The translations under genes were made by a program, and so were the position numbers. DNA of 15,908 bases from Bacteroidota bacterium (GTDB lineage: Bacteria; Bacteroidota; Bacteroidia; Flavobacteriales_D; Crocinitomicaceae), in assembly GCA_016866375.1 (NCBI GenBank), contig VGMK01000025.1, positions 1 to 15,908 of the forward strand. The letters run 5' to 3'. Positions 6,245 through 14,515 of the stretch are shown one piece after another. The notes beneath the pieces are model-generated. The model did not search any database. It was not told where the DNA came from and saw only the letters and a list, made by a program, of their open reading frames with translations. Numbering within the stretch: the first letter of the stretch is position 1; each line of letters starts with the position of its first letter.

Positions 6245-7888
6245 ATGGCTATATCCGATAGAGAATTAGCATTTAACTTCAACGAAGATCAGATGCGCTT
6301 AAAATTAAGCGCCCTCGAACAGGAATTGGCAAAAGTTAAAGAAGGCGGAGGAAAAAAAAGAATAGAAAAACTTCACGAAAGTGGAAAGTTGACCGCCCGT
6401 GAACGAATCGATATACTTCTTGATGAAGAAGCTCCTCGCTTCGAAGTTGGCGCTTTTGCCGGATTTGGCATGTACAAAGAACATGGCGGCTGCCCATCAG
6501 GAGGCGTTGTAGTTGTCATTGGCTATATTAAAAATCGCATTTGTATCGTTGTCGCCAATGATGCTACAGTAAAAGCAGGTGCTTGGTTTCCAATTACCGG
6601 AAAAAAGAATCTCAGGGCTCAAGAGATCGCTATGGAAAATAAAATACCGATCGTTTACCTTGTCGACTCTGCAGGTGTTTACTTACCTCTCCAAGATGAA
6701 ATTTTTCCTGATAAAGAAAACTTTGGTAGGATATTTCGGAATAATGCCATCATGAGTTCAGAGGGTATCCCTCAGATTGCAGCGGTGATGGGAAGTTGTG
6801 TTGCAGGAGGTGCGTATTTGCCTATAATGTCAGATGAATCGCTTATCGTCGATAAAACCGGGACAATCTTCCTAGCCGGATCATATTTGGTAAAAGCAGC
6901 AATTGGCGAATCTATCGACAACGAAACACTTGGAGGAGCAACGACTCAGACAGAATTATCTGGTATTTGTGATTACAAAGTACCTGACGATAGAACATGC
7001 TTGGCTACCATACGTGACTTAGTCGGTCGTTTGGGGAAACGCGCAGAGGCAGGATTTGATAAAATCGAAGCATTCGCTCCGAAATTAGAAGCGTTCAAGG
7101 CCTACGGAATTTTACCCTCAGACCGATCCAAACCATATGATACCAAAGAATTATTAAAATGCCTTGTCGATGCATCAGAATGGACCGAATACAAACCCAC
7201 CTATGGAAAGTCCATTATCACAGCATACGCAAGAATCGAAGGTTGGAGCGTTGGAATTGTAGCAAATAATCGAGAAATCGTAAAGAATGCCAAGGGAGAG
7301 ATGCAATTTGGCGGTGTAATATATTCTGATTCAGCAGATAAAGCGGCACGTTTTATTATGAATTGCAATCAAAAAAATATTCCGCTCGTCTTTTTGCACG
7401 ATGTGACAGGATTTATGGTTGGTTCAAAAAGTGAACACGGAGGCATCATAAAAGATGGTGCTAAAATGGTGAACGCCATGGCCAATAGCGTTGTTCCAAA
7501 ATTTTCCGTCGTTTTAGGAAACTCATACGGTGCAGGAAATTACGCCATGTGCGGAAAAGCATACGATCCTCGCTTAATTGCAGCTTGGCCTACAGCCGAA
7601 ATAGCCGTTATGTCCGGTTCTGCAGCAGCAAAAACTCTTCTTCAAATTGAGGTCGCTACTTTGAAAGGAAAAGGAGAAGAGATTACACCACAGCGCGAAG
7701 CTGAAATTTTTAATAACATAAAAAATAGATACGACGAACAAATTTCGCCATATTATGCGGCGAGCAGGTTATGGATTGATGCTATCATTGATCCGGCAAA
7801 AACCCGCGAATTTATTTCTATGGGAATCGCCATGGCAAATCAATCGCCTGTCGACAAAAGATATAATGTTGGTGTAATTCAAACTTAA
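6245..7888 (+). CDS. Acyl-CoA carboxylase beta subunit (methylcrotonyl-CoA carboxylase-like carboxyltransferase)
   Basis: The carboxyltransferase subunit moves CO2 from carboxybiotin to an acyl-CoA. This one has 547 residues. A longer reading frame exists upstream, but it runs antisense through the symporter and is not used. The ATG at 6245 follows a matching promoter and begins a normal N-terminal region. The N-domain oxyanion segment is GSCVAGGAYLP (183-193) and the C-domain one is GNSYGAGNYAMCG (425-437). The stretch from VYLPLQDEIFPD (145-156) through FGRIFRNNAIMSSEGIPQIA (160-179) resembles methylcrotonyl- and geranyl-CoA carboxylase beta chains more than propionyl-CoA carboxylase. FLHDVTGFMVG (383-393) is also typical. 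The biotin carboxylase/biotin carrier partner is not in the window, so the substrate (methylcrotonyl-CoA in leucine breakdown, or another acyl-CoA) is inferred. The stop is only two bases from that of the convergent gene at 7891. Confidence 0.93.
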   Translation: MAISDRELAFNFNEDQMRLKLSALEQELAKVKEGGGKKRIEKLHESGKLTARERIDILLDEEAPRFEVGAFAGFGMYKEHGGCPSGGVVVVIGYIKNRICIVVANDATVKAGAWFPITGKKNLRAQEIAMENKIPIVYLVDSAGVYLPLQDEIFPDKENFGRIFRNNAIMSSEGIPQIAAVMGSCVAGGAYLPIMSDESLIVDKTGTIFLAGSYLVKAAIGESIDNETLGGATTQTELSGICDYKVPDDRTCLATIRDLVGRLGKRAEAGFDKIEAFAPKLEAFKAYGILPSDRSKPYDTKELLKCLVDASEWTEYKPTYGKSIITAYARIEGWSVGIVANNREIVKNAKGEMQFGGVIYSDSADKAARFIMNCNQKNIPLVFLHDVTGFMVGSKSEHGGIIKDGAKMVNAMANSVVPKFSVVLGNSYGAGNYAMCGKAYDPRLIAAWPTAEIAVMSGSAAAKTLLQIEVATLKGKGEEITPQREAEIFNNIKNRYDEQISPYYAASRLWIDAIIDPAKTREFISMGIAMANQSPVDKRYNVGVIQT

Positions 7889-7890
7889 TC

Positions 7891-8595
7891 CTATTCACTA
7901 TCTAACCAAGGTTCGGATTTTTTGCCGTTAAAATAAAACGTATAGCCAAAACCAATGGAGAAGGCACTGGAATTCGATTTGGCAGTCTCTTCCTCATAAA
8001 TCCCTGGGGTGTTATTGTCACCGCTTGAAGATGTTGCATAAACCCAACTCCCCTCTCCAACCGTCCAAGGTTGAAATTTAAAATTATAAAATGGAAAACC
8101 CAAAACTAATCTGAGGCTACTGTTAACATCCGTGGTAATAACATAGGAAATCGTGGGCTCAATGAATAAACCGTCCATGCGTCGAAAACTAATTCCTTGG
8201 GATGCTAGTAAATTACTTTTCACAAAAAGTTCAGAGTAACCTATTTTTACACCAATATCGGTTCCCATCCGTTCTGACCAGAATTTTTCATGCCCTATTT
8301 TAAGAAATACAACCCCCTGGTGAATTCCTCCGAGTATTTTTTGCGTTACTCGAAATTGATTGATGGCATAATAGCTGTAGTTCATTCCAACACCAAAACT
8401 TAAGGCATTTTTCAGTGTATATTGGTAATAGGGTGTAGCACTCACTACCCCTTGCATGATTTCCCTAAAAGGTTTGTTTGCGGTGCCATTTGGCAAACAT
8501 AACTCAAAGGTGAATGAATCATCAGGATCAATTTTCTGAGCACTTGTTTGCGTGGCACTTGCTAATAATAATGATAATAATAGTATCCTATTCAT
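7891..8595 (-). CDS. Secreted beta-barrel-like outer-membrane protein
   Basis: This is a 234-residue protein with a signal peptide (1-19, cleavage at TSA|Q). The mature part is dominated by alternating aromatic/hydrophobic strands of the kind found in small outer-membrane barrels, e.g. LSFGVGMNYSYYAI (65-78), MGTDIGVKIGYSELF (110-124), LRLVLGFPFYNFKF (161-174) and FSIGFGYTFYFNG (212-224). I cannot place it in a named family or assign a function. It is the last gene of the minus-strand operon, 21 bases after the flippase stop, with no -7 box in that gap, so it is probably cotranscribed. It converges on the carboxylase gene with a two-base gap and no room for a terminator between them. Confidence 0.7.
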   Translation of the reverse strand: MNRILLLSLLLASATQTSAQKIDPDDSFTFELCLPNGTANKPFREIMQGVVSATPYYQYTLKNALSFGVGMNYSYYAINQFRVTQKILGGIHQGVVFLKIGHEKFWSERMGTDIGVKIGYSELFVKSNLLASQGISFRRMDGLFIEPTISYVITTDVNSSLRLVLGFPFYNFKFQPWTVGEGSWVYATSSSGDNNTPGIYEEETAKSNSSAFSIGFGYTFYFNGKKSEPWLDSE

Positions 8596-8616
8596 GTCCT
8601 TTTTAAAACGAAAACT

Positions 8617-10128
8617 TCATATGCTCGTTGCCTTTTTTTTTCTAAAAGTAGCCATTAAACCTTTCACATATTGTGTGGACTCTTTTTCCAAATTTAGACA
8701 ATAAACGGGAATCACTAATCCCAAAAATATTAATAACCATTTCATTAAAATAGGAATCATTACGTTTGAAAATGCGATGGATTGGAAAAGAAATGAATCC
8801 AAGGCAAACATCAGAGAAAAAAATAAAGTAAAGTAAAGCAGTAAAAATAGCTGCTGCTTACACATTGGTTGTAATTTGTAGTAATGGAAAATATACCAAC
8901 ATCTGAGTATATTGTATACCACGTATGCCAGAGAGGTGGAAATAGCGGCGCCGATGATACCGTAAACAGGTATTAATAATAGATTTAAATAAAATACACT
9001 GAGACAAAGAAATACAGAAAAAATTAAATCGTATTTATATTTGCGTGATGTTGAAAAAATAGTACCATTTAGCCCGCAAAACATATCCACCATTCTGCCT
9101 ATCATAATAAATAGAAACACATAGATACCCTCGCTGTATTCAGGAATAAAAGAAAAAATTTCTTTGATCGGAAACCAAATAACCGAAAAACTCAGAATAG
9201 CAAAATACAATCCTACAGAACTCGACTTAGTGTACAGATTTTGTAGAGCAGTTATTTCTCTGTTCTTCCAATGTAAGGCAACAAGCGGTGAACTAACCCT
9301 GATAAGAGACCGATATGGTACCATAACGGCACTTGTAATGTATATAACTGTGGTATAAACAGCCGTAGCTTTGAGACTGATGTAATGGGCAATCATCATC
9401 GCATCCATCGAAATTACAAGCAGAACAGCAAGTGTATTAACGTAGCTGAAACTACTAAAGTAGAAAATTAACCTGCGGAATCTGTTTGAAACCTGAATGG
9501 ACTTTAGAGAAAGCGTTAATTCTCCCTTTTTTATGAGATAGAAAAAAAGAACAGCGGTTGGTAAAAAGTACAATAATGCGTGAAAAATAAAGAATTGATG
9601 AAACCCAATACACTTCAAATAGAGCAGCAACAGAAGCAACATCACCATCAAACGAAGCATTATCTCATTCAAGAAAACAGAAAGCACATTGTTGTGGAGG
9701 CTTCTCAGATAATTATCAAAAAGGACATAATAAACGTGTGCGACACCAATTGGAATAATCCAAAGGTAATATTCAACAAATAAAGAGGATTTATCATCAT
9801 ACAAGTAAACGATGGTATCACTAAAAATAAATACTACCAAAGACATTAAAATAACCCCAAGTAAAACAATAAGAACATTGAGGAAAAGGAAGCCATAATT
9901 ACCGCGACCATTGTGAAAAAATGGAAAAAATCTCCAAACACTGTAAATGGTCCCTAAATTGGCAAATTGTGAAAATAACAACCCGACTGTAACGGTTAAA
10001 TTTACAAGTCCTACCTGCTCCGGTGACAGTAGGATCAAAAATAAAACGGCTTTATTCACATATCCTAAAACCAAACCCACCGATGACAAAATGGTGGTTT
10101 TTAGTGTCTCGCGTTGAACTAGCCCCAT
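8617..10128 (-). CDS. Polysaccharide/lipid-linked oligosaccharide flippase (MVF/PST superfamily)
   Basis: This is a 503-residue protein that is almost entirely hydrophobic, with roughly 12-14 predicted membrane helices and a basic C-terminus (FRKKKATSI). The N-terminus (QRETLKTTILSSVGLVLGYVNK, residues 5-26) followed by PEQVGLVNL (36-44) is the usual opening of Wzx/PST-type O-antigen and polysaccharide exporters of Bacteroidota. Such proteins flip lipid-linked glycans across the inner membrane. The signature GIIGAAISTSLAYVVYN (389-405) near the middle of the second half is also typical. No glycosyltransferase, polymerase or ligase lies in the window, so the substrate is unknown. Instead, the gene sits four bases after the M14 peptidase gene and 21 bases before a barrel gene. 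A run of nine As in the coding strand near the 3' end (8633-8641) encodes part of the Lys run. Confidence 0.85.
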   Translation of the reverse strand: MGLVQRETLKTTILSSVGLVLGYVNKAVLFLILLSPEQVGLVNLTVTVGLLFSQFANLGTIYSVWRFFPFFHNGRGNYGFLFLNVLIVLLGVILMSLVVFIFSDTIVYLYDDKSSLFVEYYLWIIPIGVAHVYYVLFDNYLRSLHNNVLSVFLNEIMLRLMVMLLLLLLYLKCIGFHQFFIFHALLYFLPTAVLFFYLIKKGELTLSLKSIQVSNRFRRLIFYFSSFSYVNTLAVLLVISMDAMMIAHYISLKATAVYTTVIYITSAVMVPYRSLIRVSSPLVALHWKNREITALQNLYTKSSSVGLYFAILSFSVIWFPIKEIFSFIPEYSEGIYVFLFIMIGRMVDMFCGLNGTIFSTSRKYKYDLIFSVFLCLSVFYLNLLLIPVYGIIGAAISTSLAYVVYNILRCWYIFHYYKLQPMCKQQLFLLLYFTLFFSLMFALDSFLFQSIAFSNVMIPILMKWLLIFLGLVIPVYCLNLEKESTQYVKGLMATFRKKKATSI

Positions 10129-10132
10129 TCCA

Positions 10133-11866
10133 TCAGTAATTGCCTAAAAACACAGGAAGCCGCATAAACGTTTGTTCAAAATATGGACTATTTGCATAAA
10201 TAAAATATAACTGATCCCATTCACTCGATGCAAATGAAGAATCGGTTCGGAGTTTTGTTTCAAAAGCTGATTTTAATTTGGGGTCCTTGCTAAAAATCTC
10301 ACCTATTTTGTCCTTGAAAACATACGTTGAAAAATATTCTTTTTGTTGCAGGTACGAATCAAAAAAGTTCCATGCAGTAAAAGAATCCTCTGCCTCAGGC
10401 CATAATACAGCATGCACAAATAGTGATTTTTCCTGACGGGTTGGAATTATCCAATCACCGCTCTTTAATTTGACCGCTTGCTTCGATGGGGGTGCAAGTT
10501 TAACCTCAGTATGTTTAAAATGCCCCTCATAGGGTTTATTTAGACTTTTAAAGTCTTTTACAACAAGTACCTCAAGATTCATTATGGTGTCCATGTTAAT
10601 TTCTTTGTATTCAATTTTGTTGAGTGCTAGTATTTCTTTGGCTTTTTTCTCTTGTCCACCAAGCACATAAAAGTCTGGTATGTTTAAGGAGTCTGCGGTC
10701 AGATACTTATCGAAATGTGGAATGTACTTTTCGTATGGCTTTGCACGATTATAATTTAAGTATGCTGCTTGGGTTAGATCATTTTTTAAATACTCTGCTT
10801 CATATCCTTTAAACCAGATGGAGTCTTTCATTTCCGATAAGGTAAAATTATAGGAGAACGTTGATTTTTCCTTTGCCCAATTTTTGGCCTTTACCCTCTC
10901 GGCTTCAATGGTTTTCGCGTGCCCTCCCATCCAACAAATCAATTCATCCATAAAGTCGTGTGTGGCCTTTACTCTTTCAGGAAATGGTTTTAGCATATGA
11001 GTTTCCACTGTAAAACTCATGGTATTGAATAAACTTGCATAGCCCATCGCATAACGAGGTAAATCATTGAAAGCAATAATTCCCTCTTCCGGGGTTTTCC
11101 CTTTTAATTCAACATATGGAAATAACTCCCATTTATGTTTCCTTAGCACTTTTGTGAGATAGGGAATCAATTGTCCGTAAGTAAGTTTCTTGAGACTCGG
11201 AGCAAGGCGCTCCTTCACGGAAGAAATGTAAGTTAGGGTGTAGGGATAGTCTGCCCCATTGCTCACGTGGTTGTCAATGAATACGTCAGGATCTAAGGCA
11301 TGAAATATTTTATAAAAGGTCCTTGTATTCTCCGCGTCAGACTTTATGAAGTCACGATTCAAATCAAGATTTCGCGCATTTCCACGAAAACCGTATTCCT
11401 CGGGGCCGTTTTGATTTGCTCTGCTGGTGGAGGATCGGTTGTACATTCCACCAACATTATATCCCGGAATAATGGCAATAAGAGGTAATTCAGCCGTTAT
11501 TTTACCTTTATTTATCCAATTTTCCAACCAAATCAAACAAGCATTTACACCATCGGGTTCTCCAGGATGAATCGCATTGTTGACCAATAAAGTTGTTGAA
11601 TTCTTGGCTTTTTCAAAAGTGAGCGTTGAGTCTCCTGCCCCGTTTACAATAATTAAGTAAATGGGTTCACCGTAATCCGATTGTCCCATTGCATACATTT
11701 CCACCTCCGAATGAAGCTCGCTGAGTTGTGACAAATGTAAAATTAACTGGGAATAAGAGGGGGTAGTATTTGAACTCCATTTTCCTTGGCAAATAACTAC
11801 ATGAGTCAATAATGAGAGAAACAAAGTAAGTAAAAAATATTTTTTAATCTCCCGTGCCACTCTCAT
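10133..11866 (-). CDS. Secreted M14 family zinc carboxypeptidase-like metallopeptidase
   Basis: This 577-residue exported protein has a signal peptide at about 1-27 (basic start, then FLLTLFLSLL). The cysteine at 26 does not sit in a good lipobox. The catalytic domain spans about 38-320 and carries the full M14 set. Zinc ligands are His100 and Glu103 (HPGE) and His200 (DNHVSNG). The substrate-binding NLDLNRDF is at 166-173, with Asn170/Arg171. The catalytic Glu288 is in FTVETH. All key residues are present, so it should be an active metallopeptidase, probably periplasmic or surface-facing. Residues from about 320 to 577 form an extra C-terminal region I cannot assign. The gene overlaps the upstream TonB-receptor-like gene by 23 bases, and the flippase starts four bases after its stop, so it is a core member of the operon. 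Confidence 0.88.
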   Translation of the reverse strand: MRVAREIKKYFLLTLFLSLLTHVVICQGKWSSNTTPSYSQLILHLSQLSELHSEVEMYAMGQSDYGEPIYLIIVNGAGDSTLTFEKAKNSTTLLVNNAIHPGEPDGVNACLIWLENWINKGKITAELPLIAIIPGYNVGGMYNRSSTSRANQNGPEEYGFRGNARNLDLNRDFIKSDAENTRTFYKIFHALDPDVFIDNHVSNGADYPYTLTYISSVKERLAPSLKKLTYGQLIPYLTKVLRKHKWELFPYVELKGKTPEEGIIAFNDLPRYAMGYASLFNTMSFTVETHMLKPFPERVKATHDFMDELICWMGGHAKTIEAERVKAKNWAKEKSTFSYNFTLSEMKDSIWFKGYEAEYLKNDLTQAAYLNYNRAKPYEKYIPHFDKYLTADSLNIPDFYVLGGQEKKAKEILALNKIEYKEINMDTIMNLEVLVVKDFKSLNKPYEGHFKHTEVKLAPPSKQAVKLKSGDWIIPTRQEKSLFVHAVLWPEAEDSFTAWNFFDSYLQQKEYFSTYVFKDKIGEIFSKDPKLKSAFETKLRTDSSFASSEWDQLYFIYANSPYFEQTFMRLPVFLGNY

Positions 11867-14300
11867 TAAGATTAGATTTTTTGTTGGAAACTTCGAGTTT
11901 CCCGAACTTATAGCTTACTAACAAATAATACCTCCTGGTTAACCACTTAAAAGTTGAGGTTTGTTCAAAAGTCGGACGGTCAACCATGAAATAAAATCCC
12001 TGAACATTAAAAATGTCTGAAACCCGCGCTCCAATCGACCATTTTCCCTTTGCCAAGCGCTTCTCTAAAGCGATATCAGTCGGCCCTTGTCTTTGAGCGA
12101 TGCCTTGAACAGTGATTCTCTTCCCATTATATGTATGACTGACCTGCAGTACTGCTGATTTTTTCCAAAATTCTATGGACGTGTTGAGTTTGAAATTATG
12201 AAAATACCCTTCCCTGTTTGGTAAAGAGGATTGGTTGGTCAGGTACCATATATAATTTCCATTCCATGAGATGGAGGACCGCCACCAAGAGTTTGGCTTG
12301 AAATTCAACATTATATCTGAACCTAAACTATGCGTTTGAGCAATATTCATGAATGTGACTGCGCTTGTATTGTTGTCATAAAACTCTTTCACACGACTAA
12401 TCACACCTTTGGCATTTCGGTAATAAAAACTCGAGGACACATTGTAGTACTTTCGTTCGTGTGCGAAACTTAAGTCGTAAGAGTCGGTATATTCCGGTTT
12501 GAGGTATGGATTTCCAACTCGAAGGTTGAAAAGATCTGAATAATTTGTAAATGGGTTCATATCCACGGAGGAAGGACGTGTGATGCGTTTACTGTAACTC
12601 AAACTTAAATTCGTTTTAGCATGTAGTTCATAAAGTAAAAAAATGGATGGAAATATGTTGAAATACGGTGCATTATTGATTTCTTTCCCCTCAGAAACTA
12701 AATTAGGTAATTGGTAGGCCTGCTCAAATCTAAGCCCACCTTGGTACTTAAATTTACCCAACTGTTGACCGAAAATACCATAGGCGCTATATATTCGTTC
12801 TTTATATTGGTATTTAAAATTTGCCAATGAATCTTCAAAATAATTATTCAATAGTGTATCCAATGTTTCGGAGTAGGTAACAACTTGTTGGTTGCGAATA
12901 ATGGCTTTGACTCCCATTTCTATTCGCGCAGAAATTTTTGGTATTATTTTAGTCAGATCTGCTTGTACACTTGTGATATTGTTACCTTCTTTGTTGTTCA
13001 AGCGCTGTTCTAAGGGTTTTTTTCCTTCCTCAGGAAAAGAATCCACATCAAAATAATTTTCTTTGTAGTAGCCTTGAATTCCTTCTTTTCCGAGGGATTG
13101 ATTTGCATCAAATACAAAACTGCCCAATTCGTTTTTAAAATCATGGCGGTAATTTACGTTAAAATCAAGATTTTGCTGTTGGGAGGGATCGTAACTAATG
13201 CGTTGCCAGAGCGCTGTTCTTTGACCCAAAGAATCGTAAGTTTCATTCCATAAATCTCCAGTCCTGTCTCGAACACCCATGCTTCCTGTTGCCGAAAACC
13301 CAAGTATTTGTCTATCTTTTAAGTTAAAATCTACACCCGTTCGAAAAGTATGTCCGGTATTAAGGTCAGAACCAATTCTGTCCTGATCTAGTATAAATCG
13401 GCTTCCGTCGGGATTTAATTGGTTGAGGTTTGAATAATTATTCCGGAAGCCATCTAAATAGCGATAACTGTATATTCCGTAAATATTTGCAGGACCGCTT
13501 CTGTAACTTAATGACAAATTGGTCTCTGCAACAGTTCCACTGCGGATATTTCCTGTTCCCAAATTGGAGGAGATTGCTCCGTTGAATCCTTTGAGTTTAT
13601 TTTTCTTTAGGACAATGTTGATGATTCCAGAATTACCGTCTGGATCGTACTTGGCAGAAGGGTTAGTGACAATTTCAACTCGCTCTATTGAAAAGGCAGG
13701 AAGTGCATCTAAAAGGTTACTGCCATTGCCTCCTGAAATTGAACTCGGCCTTCCATCTATCAATATGGTGACGCTCCCCTCACCTCTCAGAGAAATTTTA
13801 CCTTCCTGATCTAAATCAACAGAAGGAAGCCGCGTTAAAATGTCATTGGCTGTGCCACCCTTCACGGATAAATCTTCACCAACATTGTATATTTTTTTAT
13901 CTATTCCCACCCTCAAAACATCTAAATTGGCCGATAAGTTCACCTCATTCAAACTACCCGTTAGGACGCCTAATCGAATTACTGAACAATTATAAAACTT
14001 AGCAGAAGCAGAAATCACCAGTTGCTTAGAATAATACGTTTGAAAACCTGGTCTTGAAATTTTTAGTATGTAGGTGCCGAAAGATAAATTTTCAAAGAGA
14101 AATTTCCCCAACTCATCCGTGTATACTGCGGCACATTGGGTCGAATCCGCTGCTTTCAAAACACGAACAGATGCATATTCTAGAGGCAGTGAGGTATTAT
14201 CGTCTGTAAGTTTACCCAAAATAACCCCACCATCTGTGGAATTTTGAGCGACTAAGAGGCCATTAACTAAAACAAAAAAAAGCAGGTAAATTAATTTCAT
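11844..14300 (-). CDS. TonB-dependent-receptor-like outer-membrane beta-barrel protein
   Basis: From the ATG at 14300 (preferred over an upstream TTG inside the -7 box) this has 818 residues. A signal peptide (1-18) ends before Gln19. Residues about 24-92 form a carboxypeptidase-regulatory-like beta-sandwich (GKLTDDNTSLPLEYASVRV, then TDELGKFLFENLSFGTYIL). A plug domain spans about 127-233, with ILTRLPSVDLDQEGKISLRG and VEIVTNPSAKYDPDGNSGIINI. The large barrel from about 235 to 800 matches the Bacteroidota 'outer membrane beta-barrel family' type rather than a SusC partner, and no SusD-like gene accompanies it. After the last strand (LLVSYKFGKLE) there is an 18-residue polar tail, so the chain does not end in the usual terminal aromatic. 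No TonB box is evident. The cargo is unknown. The adjacent, overlapping M14 peptidase gene suggests a peptide-related role. Confidence 0.88.
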   Translation of the reverse strand: MKLIYLLFFVLVNGLLVAQNSTDGGVILGKLTDDNTSLPLEYASVRVLKAADSTQCAAVYTDELGKFLFENLSFGTYILKISRPGFQTYYSKQLVISASAKFYNCSVIRLGVLTGSLNEVNLSANLDVLRVGIDKKIYNVGEDLSVKGGTANDILTRLPSVDLDQEGKISLRGEGSVTILIDGRPSSISGGNGSNLLDALPAFSIERVEIVTNPSAKYDPDGNSGIINIVLKKNKLKGFNGAISSNLGTGNIRSGTVAETNLSLSYRSGPANIYGIYSYRYLDGFRNNYSNLNQLNPDGSRFILDQDRIGSDLNTGHTFRTGVDFNLKDRQILGFSATGSMGVRDRTGDLWNETYDSLGQRTALWQRISYDPSQQQNLDFNVNYRHDFKNELGSFVFDANQSLGKEGIQGYYKENYFDVDSFPEEGKKPLEQRLNNKEGNNITSVQADLTKIIPKISARIEMGVKAIIRNQQVVTYSETLDTLLNNYFEDSLANFKYQYKERIYSAYGIFGQQLGKFKYQGGLRFEQAYQLPNLVSEGKEINNAPYFNIFPSIFLLYELHAKTNLSLSYSKRITRPSSVDMNPFTNYSDLFNLRVGNPYLKPEYTDSYDLSFAHERKYYNVSSSFYYRNAKGVISRVKEFYDNNTSAVTFMNIAQTHSLGSDIMLNFKPNSWWRSSISWNGNYIWYLTNQSSLPNREGYFHNFKLNTSIEFWKKSAVLQVSHTYNGKRITVQGIAQRQGPTDIALEKRLAKGKWSIGARVSDIFNVQGFYFMVDRPTFEQTSTFKWLTRRYYLLVSYKFGKLEVSNKKSNLNESGTGD

Positions 14301-14306
14301 TCGGCA

Positions 14307-14314
14307 CAAAATTA
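14307..14314 (-). promoter_or_regulatory. -7 element for the receptor/M14/flippase/barrel operon
   Basis: TAATTTTG on the minus strand is an exact TAnnTTTG match, six bases before the ATG at 14300. No TTG lies at the ideal distance, although TTTG occurs 12 bases upstream. If it is used, the mRNA would start almost at the start codon. Confidence 0.4.
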
Positions 14315-14347
14315 CGATTTAAAAAACAAATTTGGAATTCTGTTTTC

Positions 14348-14378
14348 TTTGTATTATCTGACTTATTGTCTATTTTTG
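14348..14378 (+). promoter_or_regulatory. Complete promoter upstream of the nitroreductase gene
   Basis: TTTG (14348-14351), exactly 19 bases, then TATTTTTG (14371-14378) is a perfect match to the Bacteroidota consensus. A second exact -7 box, TATTTTTG, lies at 14407-14414 but has no matching TTG. Starting from the first promoter the leader would be about 130 bases, much longer than elsewhere in this window. Confidence 0.55.
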
Positions 14379-14515
14379 AACTTATAAATGTTCCAAGCGT
14401 TGTGCTTATTTTTGGGTTATCCACTTTAAAATATTTATCGACGGCCAAAGTTTATAAAAGCGAGAGTAAGCTGACATGTTTGCCCTGTTAGAAAAATTCA
14501 ATAGTTAAATTTTGA

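Noticed and set aside
10133..11866. Lipoprotein status of the M14 peptidase based on Cys26
   Set aside because: The residues before the cysteine are VVI, which lack the small residue needed just before a lipobox cysteine. An ordinary signal peptide fits better.
13519..13809. Plus-strand reading frame opposite the receptor plug domain
   Set aside because: It is a shadow of the conserved plug region. There is no promoter or family match.
14417..14425. DnaA-box-like TTATCCACT in the gap between the receptor operon and the nitroreductase
   Set aside because: It is a single box with one mismatch. No cluster of boxes, AT-rich unwinding region or origin-linked genes are near, so it is not a replication origin.
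14263..14448. Minus-strand reading frame overlapping the start of the receptor gene
   Set aside because: It is in another frame, crosses both divergent promoters, and has no recognisable features.
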